Source of the DNA: Blautia hominis
GTDB lineage: Bacteria > Bacillota > Clostridia > Lachnospirales > Lachnospiraceae
NCBI GenBank assembly: GCA_002270465.1
Contig: NQOF01000001.1
Span: forward strand, 622,501 to 686,500
Length of the DNA stretch: 64,000 nucleotides
Reading direction: 5' to 3'
In this document: piece after piece, positions 55,176 to 63,571 of the stretch
How the letters are laid out: each line of letters starts with the position of its first letter
Position numbering within the stretch: the stretch's first letter is position 1
Position numbers and translations under genes: made by a program
Notes under the pieces: model-generated
What the model saw: only the letters and a program-made list of their open reading frames with translations
Told to the model about the DNA's origin: nothing
Database searches by the model: none

Positions 55176-55489
55176 TAAGAGTCGGATACATGTATAGCGT
55201 TCAAATCTATATATTGGTTATAAAAATATCCGATCCCCACAAGCAGCATCAGCAAGACTACCAGGAACAAGATAAAATAATACTGATGCTCACTGTGCAT
55301 GACACTTATCTTATAATTCATAAACCAAGTCTTTACGGATTCACTGCTGCCCAGAATCAGGATGGCCGCCTGTATGGCCGGAAACACCAAGATCTCCGTA
55401 TTCTCTCCCAGCATAAAATATGCGGGAACAGTAAGTATGAGTGTCAGGGCAAAGAGGATCCAGGCCCTTTTATTATTTTGAAATATCAT
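55175..55489 (-). CDS. small membrane protein of unknown function
   Basis: The start is ATG 55489..55487 (MIFQNNKRAW) behind AAGGAG, giving 104 residues with three predicted helices (about 9-25, 30-45 and 70-92). A basic segment SVMHSEHQYYF precedes the last helix. I do not recognise the family. It follows the GPH symporter gene by about 130 bases on the same strand. No enzyme motif is visible. Confidence 0.65.
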   Translation of the reverse strand: MIFQNNKRAWILFALTLILTVPAYFMLGENTEILVFPAIQAAILILGSSESVKTWFMNYKISVMHSEHQYYFILFLVVLLMLLVGIGYFYNQYIDLNAIHVSDS

Positions 55490-55620
55490 ATTGCATTCTC
55501 CTTCCACTGTCCTTTCCCGCATCTTAAGACGGTTTTCGCAGAATGTCAATAGGCTGCTCACAATATCCGTTTTTTTCTGCCTGAGGTACATCCCCTTATG
55601 CCCATCTGTTCAGCCCAGGC

Positions 55621-57009
55621 TCAGTCCGCGCGCAGGGAACGCCTTCTTCGCTCCAGCTCCACATCCATATTTCCCCGCTCCTTATCCAGTCTGTAGAAGC
55701 ACATCACAACGCCGATGACTACACAGAGCACCATGGGGATCCAGATAAAGCTGGCCTCAATGTATGCAAGTGCCTTAGGCGTCTGGGCTGCGTTTGCCAC
55801 ATAGCCGCCCTTTTTCAAGAGCAGACCGATGATGGCGCTTGCAAGGCCCATACTGGCCTTTACAAAAAAGCCCTGAAAAGCGGCAATGAGACCTGAAACA
55901 CTTTTGTTTTTCCTGTACTCAGAATAGTCAATGACATCCGGCTGAATGGCAAAAGTGGTTCCAAATATACCGTATATGCCCAGTCCTGTCACAGCCAGGC
56001 CGATGATCAGGCATACTGCCGAAGATTTTCCAAAATAGATCACAAAATCCCCGATGATATAAATAAGTACACTCAGAAACATTACATTCCGCTTCGACAT
56101 TTTCTTCTCCAGATAAGGCAATACGAGAAGCATGGGAAGTCCTGAAAGGATTCCGAAAAGTCCCACAAAAGTCAGCCATTGGGTCTTCTGGAGATTGTAA
56201 GTAAAATAATAGATAACTGTAGTATTCCGCACCACATAGATGGCAAAATAGAGAAAGTTAACTGCAAAAAAGATCACACTCTGGCCTGTCAGTCCTTTTA
56301 AATCCTGTGCCAGGGAAGACTTCTCCCGTTTTACCGAAGGAGGCACCACTTCCTCTGTGTTTAAAAATGTCACTACAAAAATAAGCATGGCTGCGATTCC
56401 GTAGATGGTCATGGTCACCAGGTAGCCCTTCCTGGCATTTCCTTTTCCGAAAAACTCCACAAGGGGAGAGGTGATGGTCATGACAATGGCGGTTCCGATC
56501 ATAGCACAGATCATGCGGGAGGAAACCAGACAGTTTCTCTCATGCAGATCTGAGGTCAGCCGGGGAACAATGGTATTAAGCGGAATGTTCACCACTGTAT
56601 AAGCTGTACAGAGCAGACAGTATGTAACATAAGCCCAGACGATCTTTCCTGTCATATGCAGATCCGGCACAAAAAACGTCATGACGGTAAATATGGCAAA
56701 GGGAACTGCGCCGATCAGGAAATAAGGCCTGCCCTGTCCCCATTTTGTGTGGGTCCTGTCCACCAGGATCCCCATGCCTGTATCCGTCAGTGCGTCGATA
56801 AACTTTGTTACCAGCATCAGCGTCCCCGCCACTGCCGCTGAGATTCCAAATACGTCTGTATAAAATATCATCAGATAAGACGCCATGGTACTGAATACCA
56901 GATTGCATCCCAGGTCCCCCACCCCGTATCCGATCCGTTTCTTCCATTTTGCTGCTCCTTCGTTTTTTGCCGCACGTGAAGGGTTCTGCAAATTTGCTGT
57001 CTGCTCCAT
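55621..57009 (-). CDS. GPH-family sugar:cation symporter
   Basis: The 462-residue protein has twelve membrane helices. The glycoside-pentoside-hexuronide family start is GYGVGDLGCNLVFSTMASYLM, with the loop DALTDTGMGILVDRTHTKWGQGRPYFL. It imports a glycoside, pentose, pentitol or hexuronide with Na+ or H+. It lies about 100 bases after an FGGY kinase gene and an SDR gene that would process the substrate. Confidence 0.9.
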   Translation of the reverse strand: MEQTANLQNPSRAAKNEGAAKWKKRIGYGVGDLGCNLVFSTMASYLMIFYTDVFGISAAVAGTLMLVTKFIDALTDTGMGILVDRTHTKWGQGRPYFLIGAVPFAIFTVMTFFVPDLHMTGKIVWAYVTYCLLCTAYTVVNIPLNTIVPRLTSDLHERNCLVSSRMICAMIGTAIVMTITSPLVEFFGKGNARKGYLVTMTIYGIAAMLIFVVTFLNTEEVVPPSVKREKSSLAQDLKGLTGQSVIFFAVNFLYFAIYVVRNTTVIYYFTYNLQKTQWLTFVGLFGILSGLPMLLVLPYLEKKMSKRNVMFLSVLIYIIGDFVIYFGKSSAVCLIIGLAVTGLGIYGIFGTTFAIQPDVIDYSEYRKNKSVSGLIAAFQGFFVKASMGLASAIIGLLLKKGGYVANAAQTPKALAYIEASFIWIPMVLCVVIGVVMCFYRLDKERGNMDVELERRRRSLRAD

Positions 57010-57110
57010 TCTTCTTCCTCCCTAATCTCTTTCTTTTTCATACTTTCCTATTGGTATTCCCAATTACGGTCCACAGCCGCCGTCCGGGGCGGTGTTTCCC
57101 ATGGCAGTCC

Positions 57111-58637
57111 CTACTCTGCCAGTTTTGTGAGCTTTTTCATATCCTCTTTCAGGTTCTGATAGATTGAGTGGTACAGCTTAAAATATTCGTTATATTTCTC
57201 ATGGTTCTTTGCATCCGGCAGGATCATCTCATCCAGCACCTGCCATTTTTTCACTTTCTCATAGGACAGGATTCCGGTTCCGATCCCTGCCAGGATCACA
57301 TCCCCCATGTTTGCCTCCACATCCTGTTTCGGACAGACCACCGGATACCCGGTCACATCAGCAAAAATATGTCTCCACACCTGGGATTTTGTTACGCCCC
57401 CGGCAAGAAGGATATACTCCCCAAGGTTCTCATTGGTGGCTTCCATAGCGTCTCTCAGGGAATAGGCAACTGCCTCCAGAAATGCCCGGTACACATGACC
57501 TTTTGTGTGTGTCAGGGAAAGCCCCACAATAGTTCCTTTTGCATCAGAGTCCCAGACCGGGCTTCTCTCCCCCATAAAATAAGGAAGCACAACCAGTCCC
57601 TCACTTCCCGCAGGGATTTTCTCTGCCTGCCTGTTCAGGAAATCGTAGGCATTGCCCCTTCCCTCTGCTTCCGCACGCATTTCTTCCTCCGCAAAAGTAT
57701 TTCGGAACCATTTGACAATGGCACCTGCCGTGGCTCCTCCCGCAAAATAATAGGAGAGGTTTTTCGCGTCATACAGATACGGCCATACGATCAGCCCGTT
57801 CCCTTTTACGGGCTGATCGGAAATCAGGGCCGCACACATGGATGTTCCGATCGCCGCTGCATAAATCCCTGACTCCAGCACACCCAGGCCAATATTGGCA
57901 GCGCCGCAGTCAATGCCCCCTGCAATGACCGGCATCCCTTCCATAAGCCCCAGGTCCTGTGCTGCCTCTTTTGTCAGGCCCCCTACAATATCCGTGGATT
58001 CCACAATGTTTTGGGGCATTTTCTCCATGGGGATCCCCATGGCCTCCATCATTTCCTCTGACCAGGTTCTGGTCCGCATGTCGAAAATACCGCCGATATT
58101 TCCGGCTGAGGAGTAGTCAATAGCAATTTGTCCGGTGAGATGGTAGATCACATAATCATTGGGCGGCAGGAAAAGCTCTGTCTTCTCCCAGTTTTCCGGT
58201 TCATGGTTCTTGATCCACAGCATTTTTGTGTACCCATAGTATGGGTCCGCACCGTTCTGTGTGATCTCTAACAGTTTCTCCTCCCCGATGTGCGAGAGAA
58301 CCCAATCACTTTCCTCCTGGGCTCTCCGGTCCATCCATATGAGGCAGGGGCGCACCGGCTTCATATCCTTGTCCAGGGGAATCCCGGAACCTCCGTAGAG
58401 GCCGCTGACAGCAAGGCCGCTTATGTCCTCTTTTGCCACACCGGATTTTTTAACCGTTTCCCGTATAGAAGCAAACGCTGCGTCAAGCCAAACCTTGGGC
58501 CACTGCTCCGCCCATAAGGGACGTGGTGTCAGTACGTCGTACTCCACCAGATGCTTTGCGATCAGTTTCCCCTCTGTATCCATTAAAATAGTCTTTGTAC
58601 CGGATGTGCCGATATCTGTGCCTAATAAATATTTCAT
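57111..58637 (-). CDS. FGGY-family carbohydrate kinase (xylulokinase/gluconokinase-like)
   Basis: The start is ATG 58637..58635 (MKYLLGTDIGTSGTKT) behind AAAGGAG; the frame continues upstream through a repeat and is not coding there. The 508-residue kinase has the phosphate-1 loop GTDIGTSGTK, the sugar-site GLYGG..GIPLD, PLIWMDRRAQ-like CLIWMDRRAQ and the C-terminal ATP loop LLAGGVTKSQVWRHIFADV. Sequence alone does not separate xylulose from gluconate or ribulose. With an SDR dehydrogenase, a pentulose such as xylulose is the better guess. Confidence 0.9.
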   Translation of the reverse strand: MKYLLGTDIGTSGTKTILMDTEGKLIAKHLVEYDVLTPRPLWAEQWPKVWLDAAFASIRETVKKSGVAKEDISGLAVSGLYGGSGIPLDKDMKPVRPCLIWMDRRAQEESDWVLSHIGEEKLLEITQNGADPYYGYTKMLWIKNHEPENWEKTELFLPPNDYVIYHLTGQIAIDYSSAGNIGGIFDMRTRTWSEEMMEAMGIPMEKMPQNIVESTDIVGGLTKEAAQDLGLMEGMPVIAGGIDCGAANIGLGVLESGIYAAAIGTSMCAALISDQPVKGNGLIVWPYLYDAKNLSYYFAGGATAGAIVKWFRNTFAEEEMRAEAEGRGNAYDFLNRQAEKIPAGSEGLVVLPYFMGERSPVWDSDAKGTIVGLSLTHTKGHVYRAFLEAVAYSLRDAMEATNENLGEYILLAGGVTKSQVWRHIFADVTGYPVVCPKQDVEANMGDVILAGIGTGILSYEKVKKWQVLDEMILPDAKNHEKYNEYFKLYHSIYQNLKEDMKKLTKLAE

Positions 58638-58672
58638 CCTGTTCTCCTTTGGCAGACATTTATAGTAAAGGC

Positions 58673-58770
58673 ATAACGATTCCGTAGGTCCGCGCACTGA
58701 CTGCGCTGACCGTAAAAAGTGTTCAGCAGCCGGCCCCATCGCCAAAGGCAAAGCCGCTGAACAGCTGCAG
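58673..58770 (+). repeat. Type-B repeat half, probably recruited as a terminator
   Basis: It opens AACGATTCCGTAGGTCCGCGCACTGAC with TGCGCTGACCGTAA, close to the family, and keeps CATCGCCAAAGGC. The right half is replaced by GCCGCTGAAC. Confidence 0.7.
58721..58762 (-). terminator. Terminator-like hairpin after the SDR gene
   Basis: GTTCAGC(A)GC pairs with GC(C)GCTGAAC, and on the minus strand ACTTTTTACGG follows. It is formed from the repeat at 58673 and lies between the SDR and kinase genes, so it may lower expression of the later genes. Confidence 0.6.
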
Positions 58771-58775
58771 ATTTT

Positions 58776-59552
58776 TTAAAAGCAAGTAAAAGCGCCGTCC
58801 ACAATGAAGTCAGAACCTGTGGTAAAGCTGCTGGTATCTCCCGCCAGATACACGGCTATGGACTGCAGTTCTTCGGGGCGTCCCATACGTCCCATAGGCG
58901 CCATGGCATTCCACTGTTCGATCAATGGTTTCAGGCTTGGGGAATTGAGTGTCAGCTCTGTTCCCATGTATCCCGGGCTGATACAGTTCACCCTCACACC
59001 GCGTTTTGCAAACTCAATGGCCATGGATTTTGTGAGCTGGATCACACCTGCCTTTGACGCGTTGTAGGAACACTGGGGCTGAGGTACATTTACAATGTGT
59101 GCTGACATGGACGCTGTGTTGATGATAGAGCCGTGTCCCTGTTTCAGCATCTGTTTTGCGGCTGCCTGTGCTGTTAAAAATACACCGCTTAAATTAATAT
59201 CAATGACTTTTTTCCACTGTTCATAGGTCATCTCCTCACAGGGGATATTCATGCAGATGCCCGCATTACAGAATGCGGCGTCCAGCTTGCCGAATGTGCC
59301 CACGATCTCTTCCATCATGGCATTGACTTCTTCGGGCTTTGTCACATCCGTCCGGATGGCAATGGTCCTCACACCGTTCTCCTCCCCAATGGCTTTTGCG
59401 GTCTTTTTCGCTTCCTCAATGTCCACATCCACGATCGCCACATCACTGCCTGCTTCCGCAAGCGCGATCGCGATCTGTTTGCCGATGCCTCGGGCACCTC
59501 CTGTTACAAAAGATACTTTTCCGTCCAGTCTCATTTTCTCGATAATACCCAT
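58776..59552 (-). CDS. short-chain dehydrogenase/reductase (SDR), sugar alcohol type
   Basis: The 258-residue enzyme has the cofactor motif TGGARGIGKQIA, the NAG motif (CNAGICM), Ser in INTASMSAH and the catalytic YNASK. The Asp in VDVDIEE after the second strand favours NAD. The C-terminal GSDFIVDGAFTCF is typical. It resembles arabitol/xylitol/sorbose dehydrogenases. Followed by an FGGY kinase and a GPH symporter, it suggests uptake, oxidation and phosphorylation of a pentitol. Confidence 0.9.
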   Translation of the reverse strand: MGIIEKMRLDGKVSFVTGGARGIGKQIAIALAEAGSDVAIVDVDIEEAKKTAKAIGEENGVRTIAIRTDVTKPEEVNAMMEEIVGTFGKLDAAFCNAGICMNIPCEEMTYEQWKKVIDINLSGVFLTAQAAAKQMLKQGHGSIINTASMSAHIVNVPQPQCSYNASKAGVIQLTKSMAIEFAKRGVRVNCISPGYMGTELTLNSPSLKPLIEQWNAMAPMGRMGRPEELQSIAVYLAGDTSSFTTGSDFIVDGAFTCF

Positions 59553-59593
59553 GGTCTCTCTCCTTTTCTTGGTGATATTTGTTTTGTGATTTA

Positions 59594-59618
59594 ATTTTAT
59601 AAAATCATTTTGTAAAAT
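59594..59618. promoter_or_regulatory. Two 12-bp palindromes at the SDR start site
   Basis: ATTTTATAAAAT (59594-59605) is a perfect palindrome; ATTTTGTAAAAT (59607-59618) is nearly so. They lie side by side just past the -10 box of the SDR promoter. They fit tandem operators of the ROK regulator. Confidence 0.55.
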
Positions 59619-59626
59619 CTATTTAT

Positions 59627-59655
59627 ATAATAATCCCCGAACGCCAATTCGTCAA
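59627..59655 (-). promoter_or_regulatory. Promoter of the SDR-kinase-symporter operon
   Basis: On the minus strand TTGACG (59655..59650) is followed after 17 bases by TATTAT (59632..59627). Confidence 0.65.
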
Positions 59656-59740
59656 TATGTATAACTATCCAAATATTGGGTTGCATTTTTATGAATTTCT
59701 ACCAACGGTGTTTGTGTTATACTCTATTGTGTAAAGTTTT

Positions 59741-59762
59741 TTTATAAATATCCTTTATAAAT
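59741..59762. promoter_or_regulatory. Paired TTTATAAAT boxes in the ROK gene leader
   Basis: TTTATAAAT occurs at 59741-59749 and 59754-59762, downstream of a TATACT box on the plus strand at about 59719. The boxes share the TTTATAAA core with the palindromes on the SDR side, which hints at self-control. Confidence 0.5.
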
Positions 59763-59813
59763 CTAAGGCTGCTGGGTATCTCCCGCTGCCTGCCGGAAAG
59801 GAATGAAAAGAAT

Positions 59814-60935
59814 ATGGGAAATATTACATTGACTGATATAAAGAAAAACAACTACTCTTTAATTTATAATCTTCTGTACGAGCAGGAAAAGCTCTCCAAG
59901 CAGGAGATTGCAAACCAGCTTCACTTGAGCCTGCCAACCGTCACACAGAATCTGGTTGCACTGGAGGAGGCCGGACTGATCGAAAAGGGAGGACAGTTTG
60001 AATCGCAGGTGGGAAGAAGGGCTGTTGCCTACACCGTCTGCCCTCAGGCAGGAATTGGGATCGGGGTGGAAATATTAAAGAAGCAGGTAAGGATCCTGGC
60101 CGTTGACCTAAAAGGTCAAATCTGCAGCTGTGTGGAACATAAGCTTCTCTATAGAAATGACGATGCCTATTATAAGGAGACTGCAGACTTTGTCAGCACC
60201 TTTATCCGGGACAGCGGATTTGAAGAAGGACAGGTTCTCGGAATCGGATTTGCTGTGCAGGGCCTGACAACGGCTGACGGGCAGGAGATCATCTTTGGCA
60301 AAACACTGGGATATACAGGGCTTAAGATCACGGCTCTTTCCGGACATCTGAAATATCCTTGTATGTTTCTCCATGACGCCAAATGCGCTGCTGCCACAGA
60401 GCTGTGGAACCGCAGGGATTTGACGGACGCCATCTATCTCTCGATCGGAAAGCATCTGGGTGGTGCCGTGATCATCGGGGGACAGACTGTGATGGGAAAA
60501 CAGAACCATGGCGGTGCCGTGGAACATATGACCCTGATCCCAGGAGGACGGCCCTGTTACTGTGGAAAATCAGGCTGTATGGAGACATACTGTTCTGTCA
60601 ATGCGCTTATACATGAGGAGGAGACATTGGAGGAGTTCTTCACCGGACTTAGAGATGGGGAGGCGGAGAAAAAGAGACGTTTTGATGAATATCTGGATCA
60701 TCTTTCCACAGCGGTGAATAACCTGCATATGGTGATGGACTGCGATGTGATTCTGGGAGGACATATGGCGCCTTATCTGACAAGGGCGGATATGGATATC
60801 CTGCATGAAAAAGTATGGGAAAAATCTGCCTTTCCGGATGAGGAGGATTTTATCTTTTTGTCGGAAACTGCAAGGGATTCTGTGCCGGTTGGGGCGGCGC
60901 TGGAATTTGTGAGGGGATTTTTGGACAGTATTTAA
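59814..60935 (+). CDS. ROK family transcriptional regulator, second paralogue
   Basis: The 373-residue protein starts at ATG 59814 behind GGAAAGGAATG. It has an N-terminal winged helix (about 10-70, KQEIANQLHLSLPTVTQNL), then the ROK domain with the zinc motif CYCGKSGCME. It shares this layout and many residues with the protein at 41.9 kb. It diverges from the SDR-kinase-symporter genes and very likely represses them until the sugar is present. Confidence 0.92.
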   Translation: MGNITLTDIKKNNYSLIYNLLYEQEKLSKQEIANQLHLSLPTVTQNLVALEEAGLIEKGGQFESQVGRRAVAYTVCPQAGIGIGVEILKKQVRILAVDLKGQICSCVEHKLLYRNDDAYYKETADFVSTFIRDSGFEEGQVLGIGFAVQGLTTADGQEIIFGKTLGYTGLKITALSGHLKYPCMFLHDAKCAAATELWNRRDLTDAIYLSIGKHLGGAVIIGGQTVMGKQNHGGAVEHMTLIPGGRPCYCGKSGCMETYCSVNALIHEEETLEEFFTGLRDGEAEKKRRFDEYLDHLSTAVNNLHMVMDCDVILGGHMAPYLTRADMDILHEKVWEKSAFPDEEDFIFLSETARDSVPVGAALEFVRGFLDSI

Positions 60936-60947
60936 TGTAATTGCTAA

Positions 60948-60990
60948 GGAGCGGAGGCAGGCAGTATAACTTTGCTGCTGCCCCTGCTCC
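60948..60990 (+). terminator. Possible terminator of the ROK gene
   Basis: GGAGC/GCTCC and GGCAG/CTGCC form an imperfect stem 12 bases past the stop, without a T-run. Confidence 0.4.
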
Positions 60991-61045
60991 TCAACAGATC
61001 TTCGGTGCTCTCTTTGGAATGGAAGGACCTTAAAAGGTGAATATT

Positions 61046-62203
61046 TTATTTTTTTCTATGAGCGGCAAGGTATTGAAGGTTAGTCATCCTCTCCTGGAAG
61101 GCTTGTGATAATGCGCAGCATCTTTGCTCGTCCAGATATGGAGATTGTATAAAAATATTGTATAGCTCCTGGTGGAGATTCTTTAACTTTTCAAAGGGTA
61201 TCCAGGTAAAATCTGTGATCAAGCTTAATTGCTTTGTTTCGTTAGTGCAGAAGGGTTTCGTATCGACTTCTGCAAGGGGCTGGATACGGCTGGTGAGAAT
61301 ATTATGCCAGAGGCTGGTGCCGCTGTCAAAAATGGGTGCCGGCCCCATCCATTCTAACGTCTCTACATTTCGTACGGCACCAAAGTTGCCGAAATGCCTG
61401 TCTGTGTTCGCCATCAGATAATCAAATACCAGCATCTGATCGAGAAATTTATGGATTCCGGGTATCCCAAGGCTGTCACATGCCCGCAGGAAATGTTCAT
61501 AGGCAGAATATTGGCTTCTCTTTTTTAGTGACTTGTTAATACTGACTGCACTTACAAGTTCTGTATTGGTTGTAATAAAATTCTCGCATATGCTGTATGG
61601 TATTTGTTCTTCCCATAGAAGGCCATATGAAACATGGTTATCCATCCCCATACATTCTAATAGTTTTGTGGCGAATACTTCGTTCAGCGGCTCCTGCATA
61701 TAGGGCGCACTTCCCCCTTTTATCAGGCATCTTTTACCGTTGATAATTTTCCACTTTTTCCTTAACCAGCCGTCAGAAGTGTTGCAGGGAGACATAAGGT
61801 CTGCCTCTTTTCCCAGCGGCTGTCCAAACAATGCATTTCCTACATCCTCAGAAAAAGAATTCTCAAAAAAGTTTACCTTTGTCCATGACAATTCCATATC
61901 TGCCGGCTTCATCCAATACTGATCCGACAAACTCAGACCAAAGCATTTCATAAGAAGCTGCTTTGTGTCAAACATTTCCAAATGCTCCAGTGCTTCCAGG
62001 ATACCCAGACGGCTGGCTGGTATGGAACGCCCCTGCCACCATTCGTTTAAATCTCTGCGATTGGGCAGACCCGCTCTTTTCTCTATTCCCACTGGAAGGT
62101 AATTCAAATCATATACTTTTAAAACTTTAGTAATGGCAGATGAATCATGGTCAATCTGCAAATCTATAATAGGAGTATTTTTATTCATAAGTGTGCATTG
62201 CAC
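61046..62203 (-). CDS. orphan HipA-like kinase
   Basis: The 385-residue protein starts at GTG 62203, with AGGAGG 8 bases upstream. The N-terminal 120 residues have no clear domain. The rest has HipA-like kinase landmarks: an ATP-binding GGSAPYMQEPLNEVFATKLLECMG (about 165-190), the catalytic NTDRHFGNFG and the metal-binding PIFDSGTSLW. HipA kinases phosphorylate tRNA synthetases or other targets and cause dormancy. No HipB-type antitoxin gene is next to it. It may be a toxin without partner, a phage-defence kinase or a regulatory kinase. Confidence 0.78.
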   Translation of the reverse strand: MQCTLMNKNTPIIDLQIDHDSSAITKVLKVYDLNYLPVGIEKRAGLPNRRDLNEWWQGRSIPASRLGILEALEHLEMFDTKQLLMKCFGLSLSDQYWMKPADMELSWTKVNFFENSFSEDVGNALFGQPLGKEADLMSPCNTSDGWLRKKWKIINGKRCLIKGGSAPYMQEPLNEVFATKLLECMGMDNHVSYGLLWEEQIPYSICENFITTNTELVSAVSINKSLKKRSQYSAYEHFLRACDSLGIPGIHKFLDQMLVFDYLMANTDRHFGNFGAVRNVETLEWMGPAPIFDSGTSLWHNILTSRIQPLAEVDTKPFCTNETKQLSLITDFTWIPFEKLKNLHQELYNIFIQSPYLDEQRCCALSQAFQERMTNLQYLAAHRKK

Positions 62204-62412
62204 CTATATTTCCTCCTCTCCGGCTGATGCCATAAAATATAGCCATTATTATATCACGGTAAGTGGGTTATTGTCACTGCCGCTTTCGTATAAAATCCCA
62301 ATTTCCTATTTTTCTGCACGTCCCTATAGCTTTTCCTCACCTGCTGCCGGACAAATTGCACGCCTGGTACCGCTGTCCTCAATGGCATATGCAATCCTCT
62401 TTAGCTTCCGTC

Positions 62413-63360
62413 TCAGCTGAAATAAGATTCCAGACTCTCCTGCAGCTGTTTCCATGATCTCACCTTTCTCTCCGTCACCCTGTCCTCCGGCAGTATCTCA
62501 CTGCAGAGGATCGGAGAATCCACCCTATATTTCTTCCTTCCCCCAGCCACGGCAGCACTGCTTTGGTTGGCATAGCAGTAGAGGCATCCATGGGGACAGG
62601 TGTCATAGGCGCCAATATCAATACTCTCCATACAGCCGCACTCACTTCTCTGGTTCTTGTCCTTTCCAGCTTCCAGGCCGCAGCCGCATAGGCGCCCGAT
62701 CAGTTCTTTGTCCATACAGCTCCCGTGGGCGATCCCGTATTTCTGAAGGTCCGCCTTTTCCGCGCAGGTCACGATCTCCATGCCGTGGCTTTTGGCAGTC
62801 CGGGCCAGCTTCCCGGCCAGCACGCACAGACTTTCCTCCTCAAAGGGTTCACAGCCCAATCTTTCCAGGTTCTTTCGTATCTTAGGGTAGAAATCCAGAA
62901 AACTGATGACCACCCGCCTTGTATATCCTTCCAATGCATCCGCAATCTGTGTAAATGCCCGCAGATGGTAATCAGCCGTATACCGTTCGCTGAAAAATAT
63001 AGGATCATACCGCCATATGACCCGCTCTGCTCCCAGACTGCCGGCAAGTGACCGGAATGCGGGGATCAAAACCCGTTTCTTATCCGGCAGCCCTGGCTCC
63101 ACATCTCTTCCGTATCCGGTCAGTGTAAACTGAAAGTAATACATGTATCCTTTCAGTAAAGAAAGCCGTTCCAGCATAGGCGCAGGATTCTTTGTCCAGA
63201 ATACAATGCAGTCCACCACCTCCGGGGCTAGGGAAATACGGCTGACCTGGTGGCGGGAAACAGGATTGCGCACACAGGCATATCCCGCTTCTATGCGCTC
63301 AAAAAACCAGTCCGAATAATATGCCGGCACATCTGTTCTCCGGCTCACACTCAGGATCAA
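62413..63360 (-). CDS. DUF1848 family protein, radical-SAM-like Cys motif
   Basis: The 315-residue protein begins MILSVSRRTDVPAYYSDWF, the family start. It has VDCIVFWTKNP and a late Cys cluster CGCMESIDIGAYDTC with PHGCLYCYANQS. The CxxxCxxC of TCPHGCLYCYAN is like a radical-SAM cluster, placed at the C-terminal side rather than the N-terminus. Members have no agreed function; a link to DNA or nucleotide chemistry has been guessed from similarity to photoproduct lyases. It has no clear partner gene here. Confidence 0.85.
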   Translation of the reverse strand: MILSVSRRTDVPAYYSDWFFERIEAGYACVRNPVSRHQVSRISLAPEVVDCIVFWTKNPAPMLERLSLLKGYMYYFQFTLTGYGRDVEPGLPDKKRVLIPAFRSLAGSLGAERVIWRYDPIFFSERYTADYHLRAFTQIADALEGYTRRVVISFLDFYPKIRKNLERLGCEPFEEESLCVLAGKLARTAKSHGMEIVTCAEKADLQKYGIAHGSCMDKELIGRLCGCGLEAGKDKNQRSECGCMESIDIGAYDTCPHGCLYCYANQSSAAVAGGRKKYRVDSPILCSEILPEDRVTERKVRSWKQLQESLESYFS

Positions 63361-63468
63361 TCACGTCACCTCTTTTCCGAAAATATGTTCGTTTTTTTGA
63401 TTATACACCATTCTGTCCTCCGGCACAACCGTGACACAAATTTCAAGGAAAATCCCCCAAAATTCGTC

Positions 63469-63497
63469 TTGTCCCGCCCCTCTTGATTGTCTATACT
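63469..63497 (+). promoter_or_regulatory. Promoter of the beta-xylosidase gene
   Basis: TTGTCC (63469-63474) and TATACT (63492-63497) are 17 bases apart, giving a leader of about 68 bases. Confidence 0.6.
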
Positions 63498-63571
63498 TAA
63501 AGACAGGAAAAGTACTGAACAGAAAGGTACCAAACAGTGATAGGAAAAGTTTTATAACAGGAGGAAAATCC

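Noticed and set aside
57111-58751. 38-residue N-terminal extension of the FGGY kinase
   Set aside because: It is translated repeat sequence; the ribosome site and family start are at 58637.
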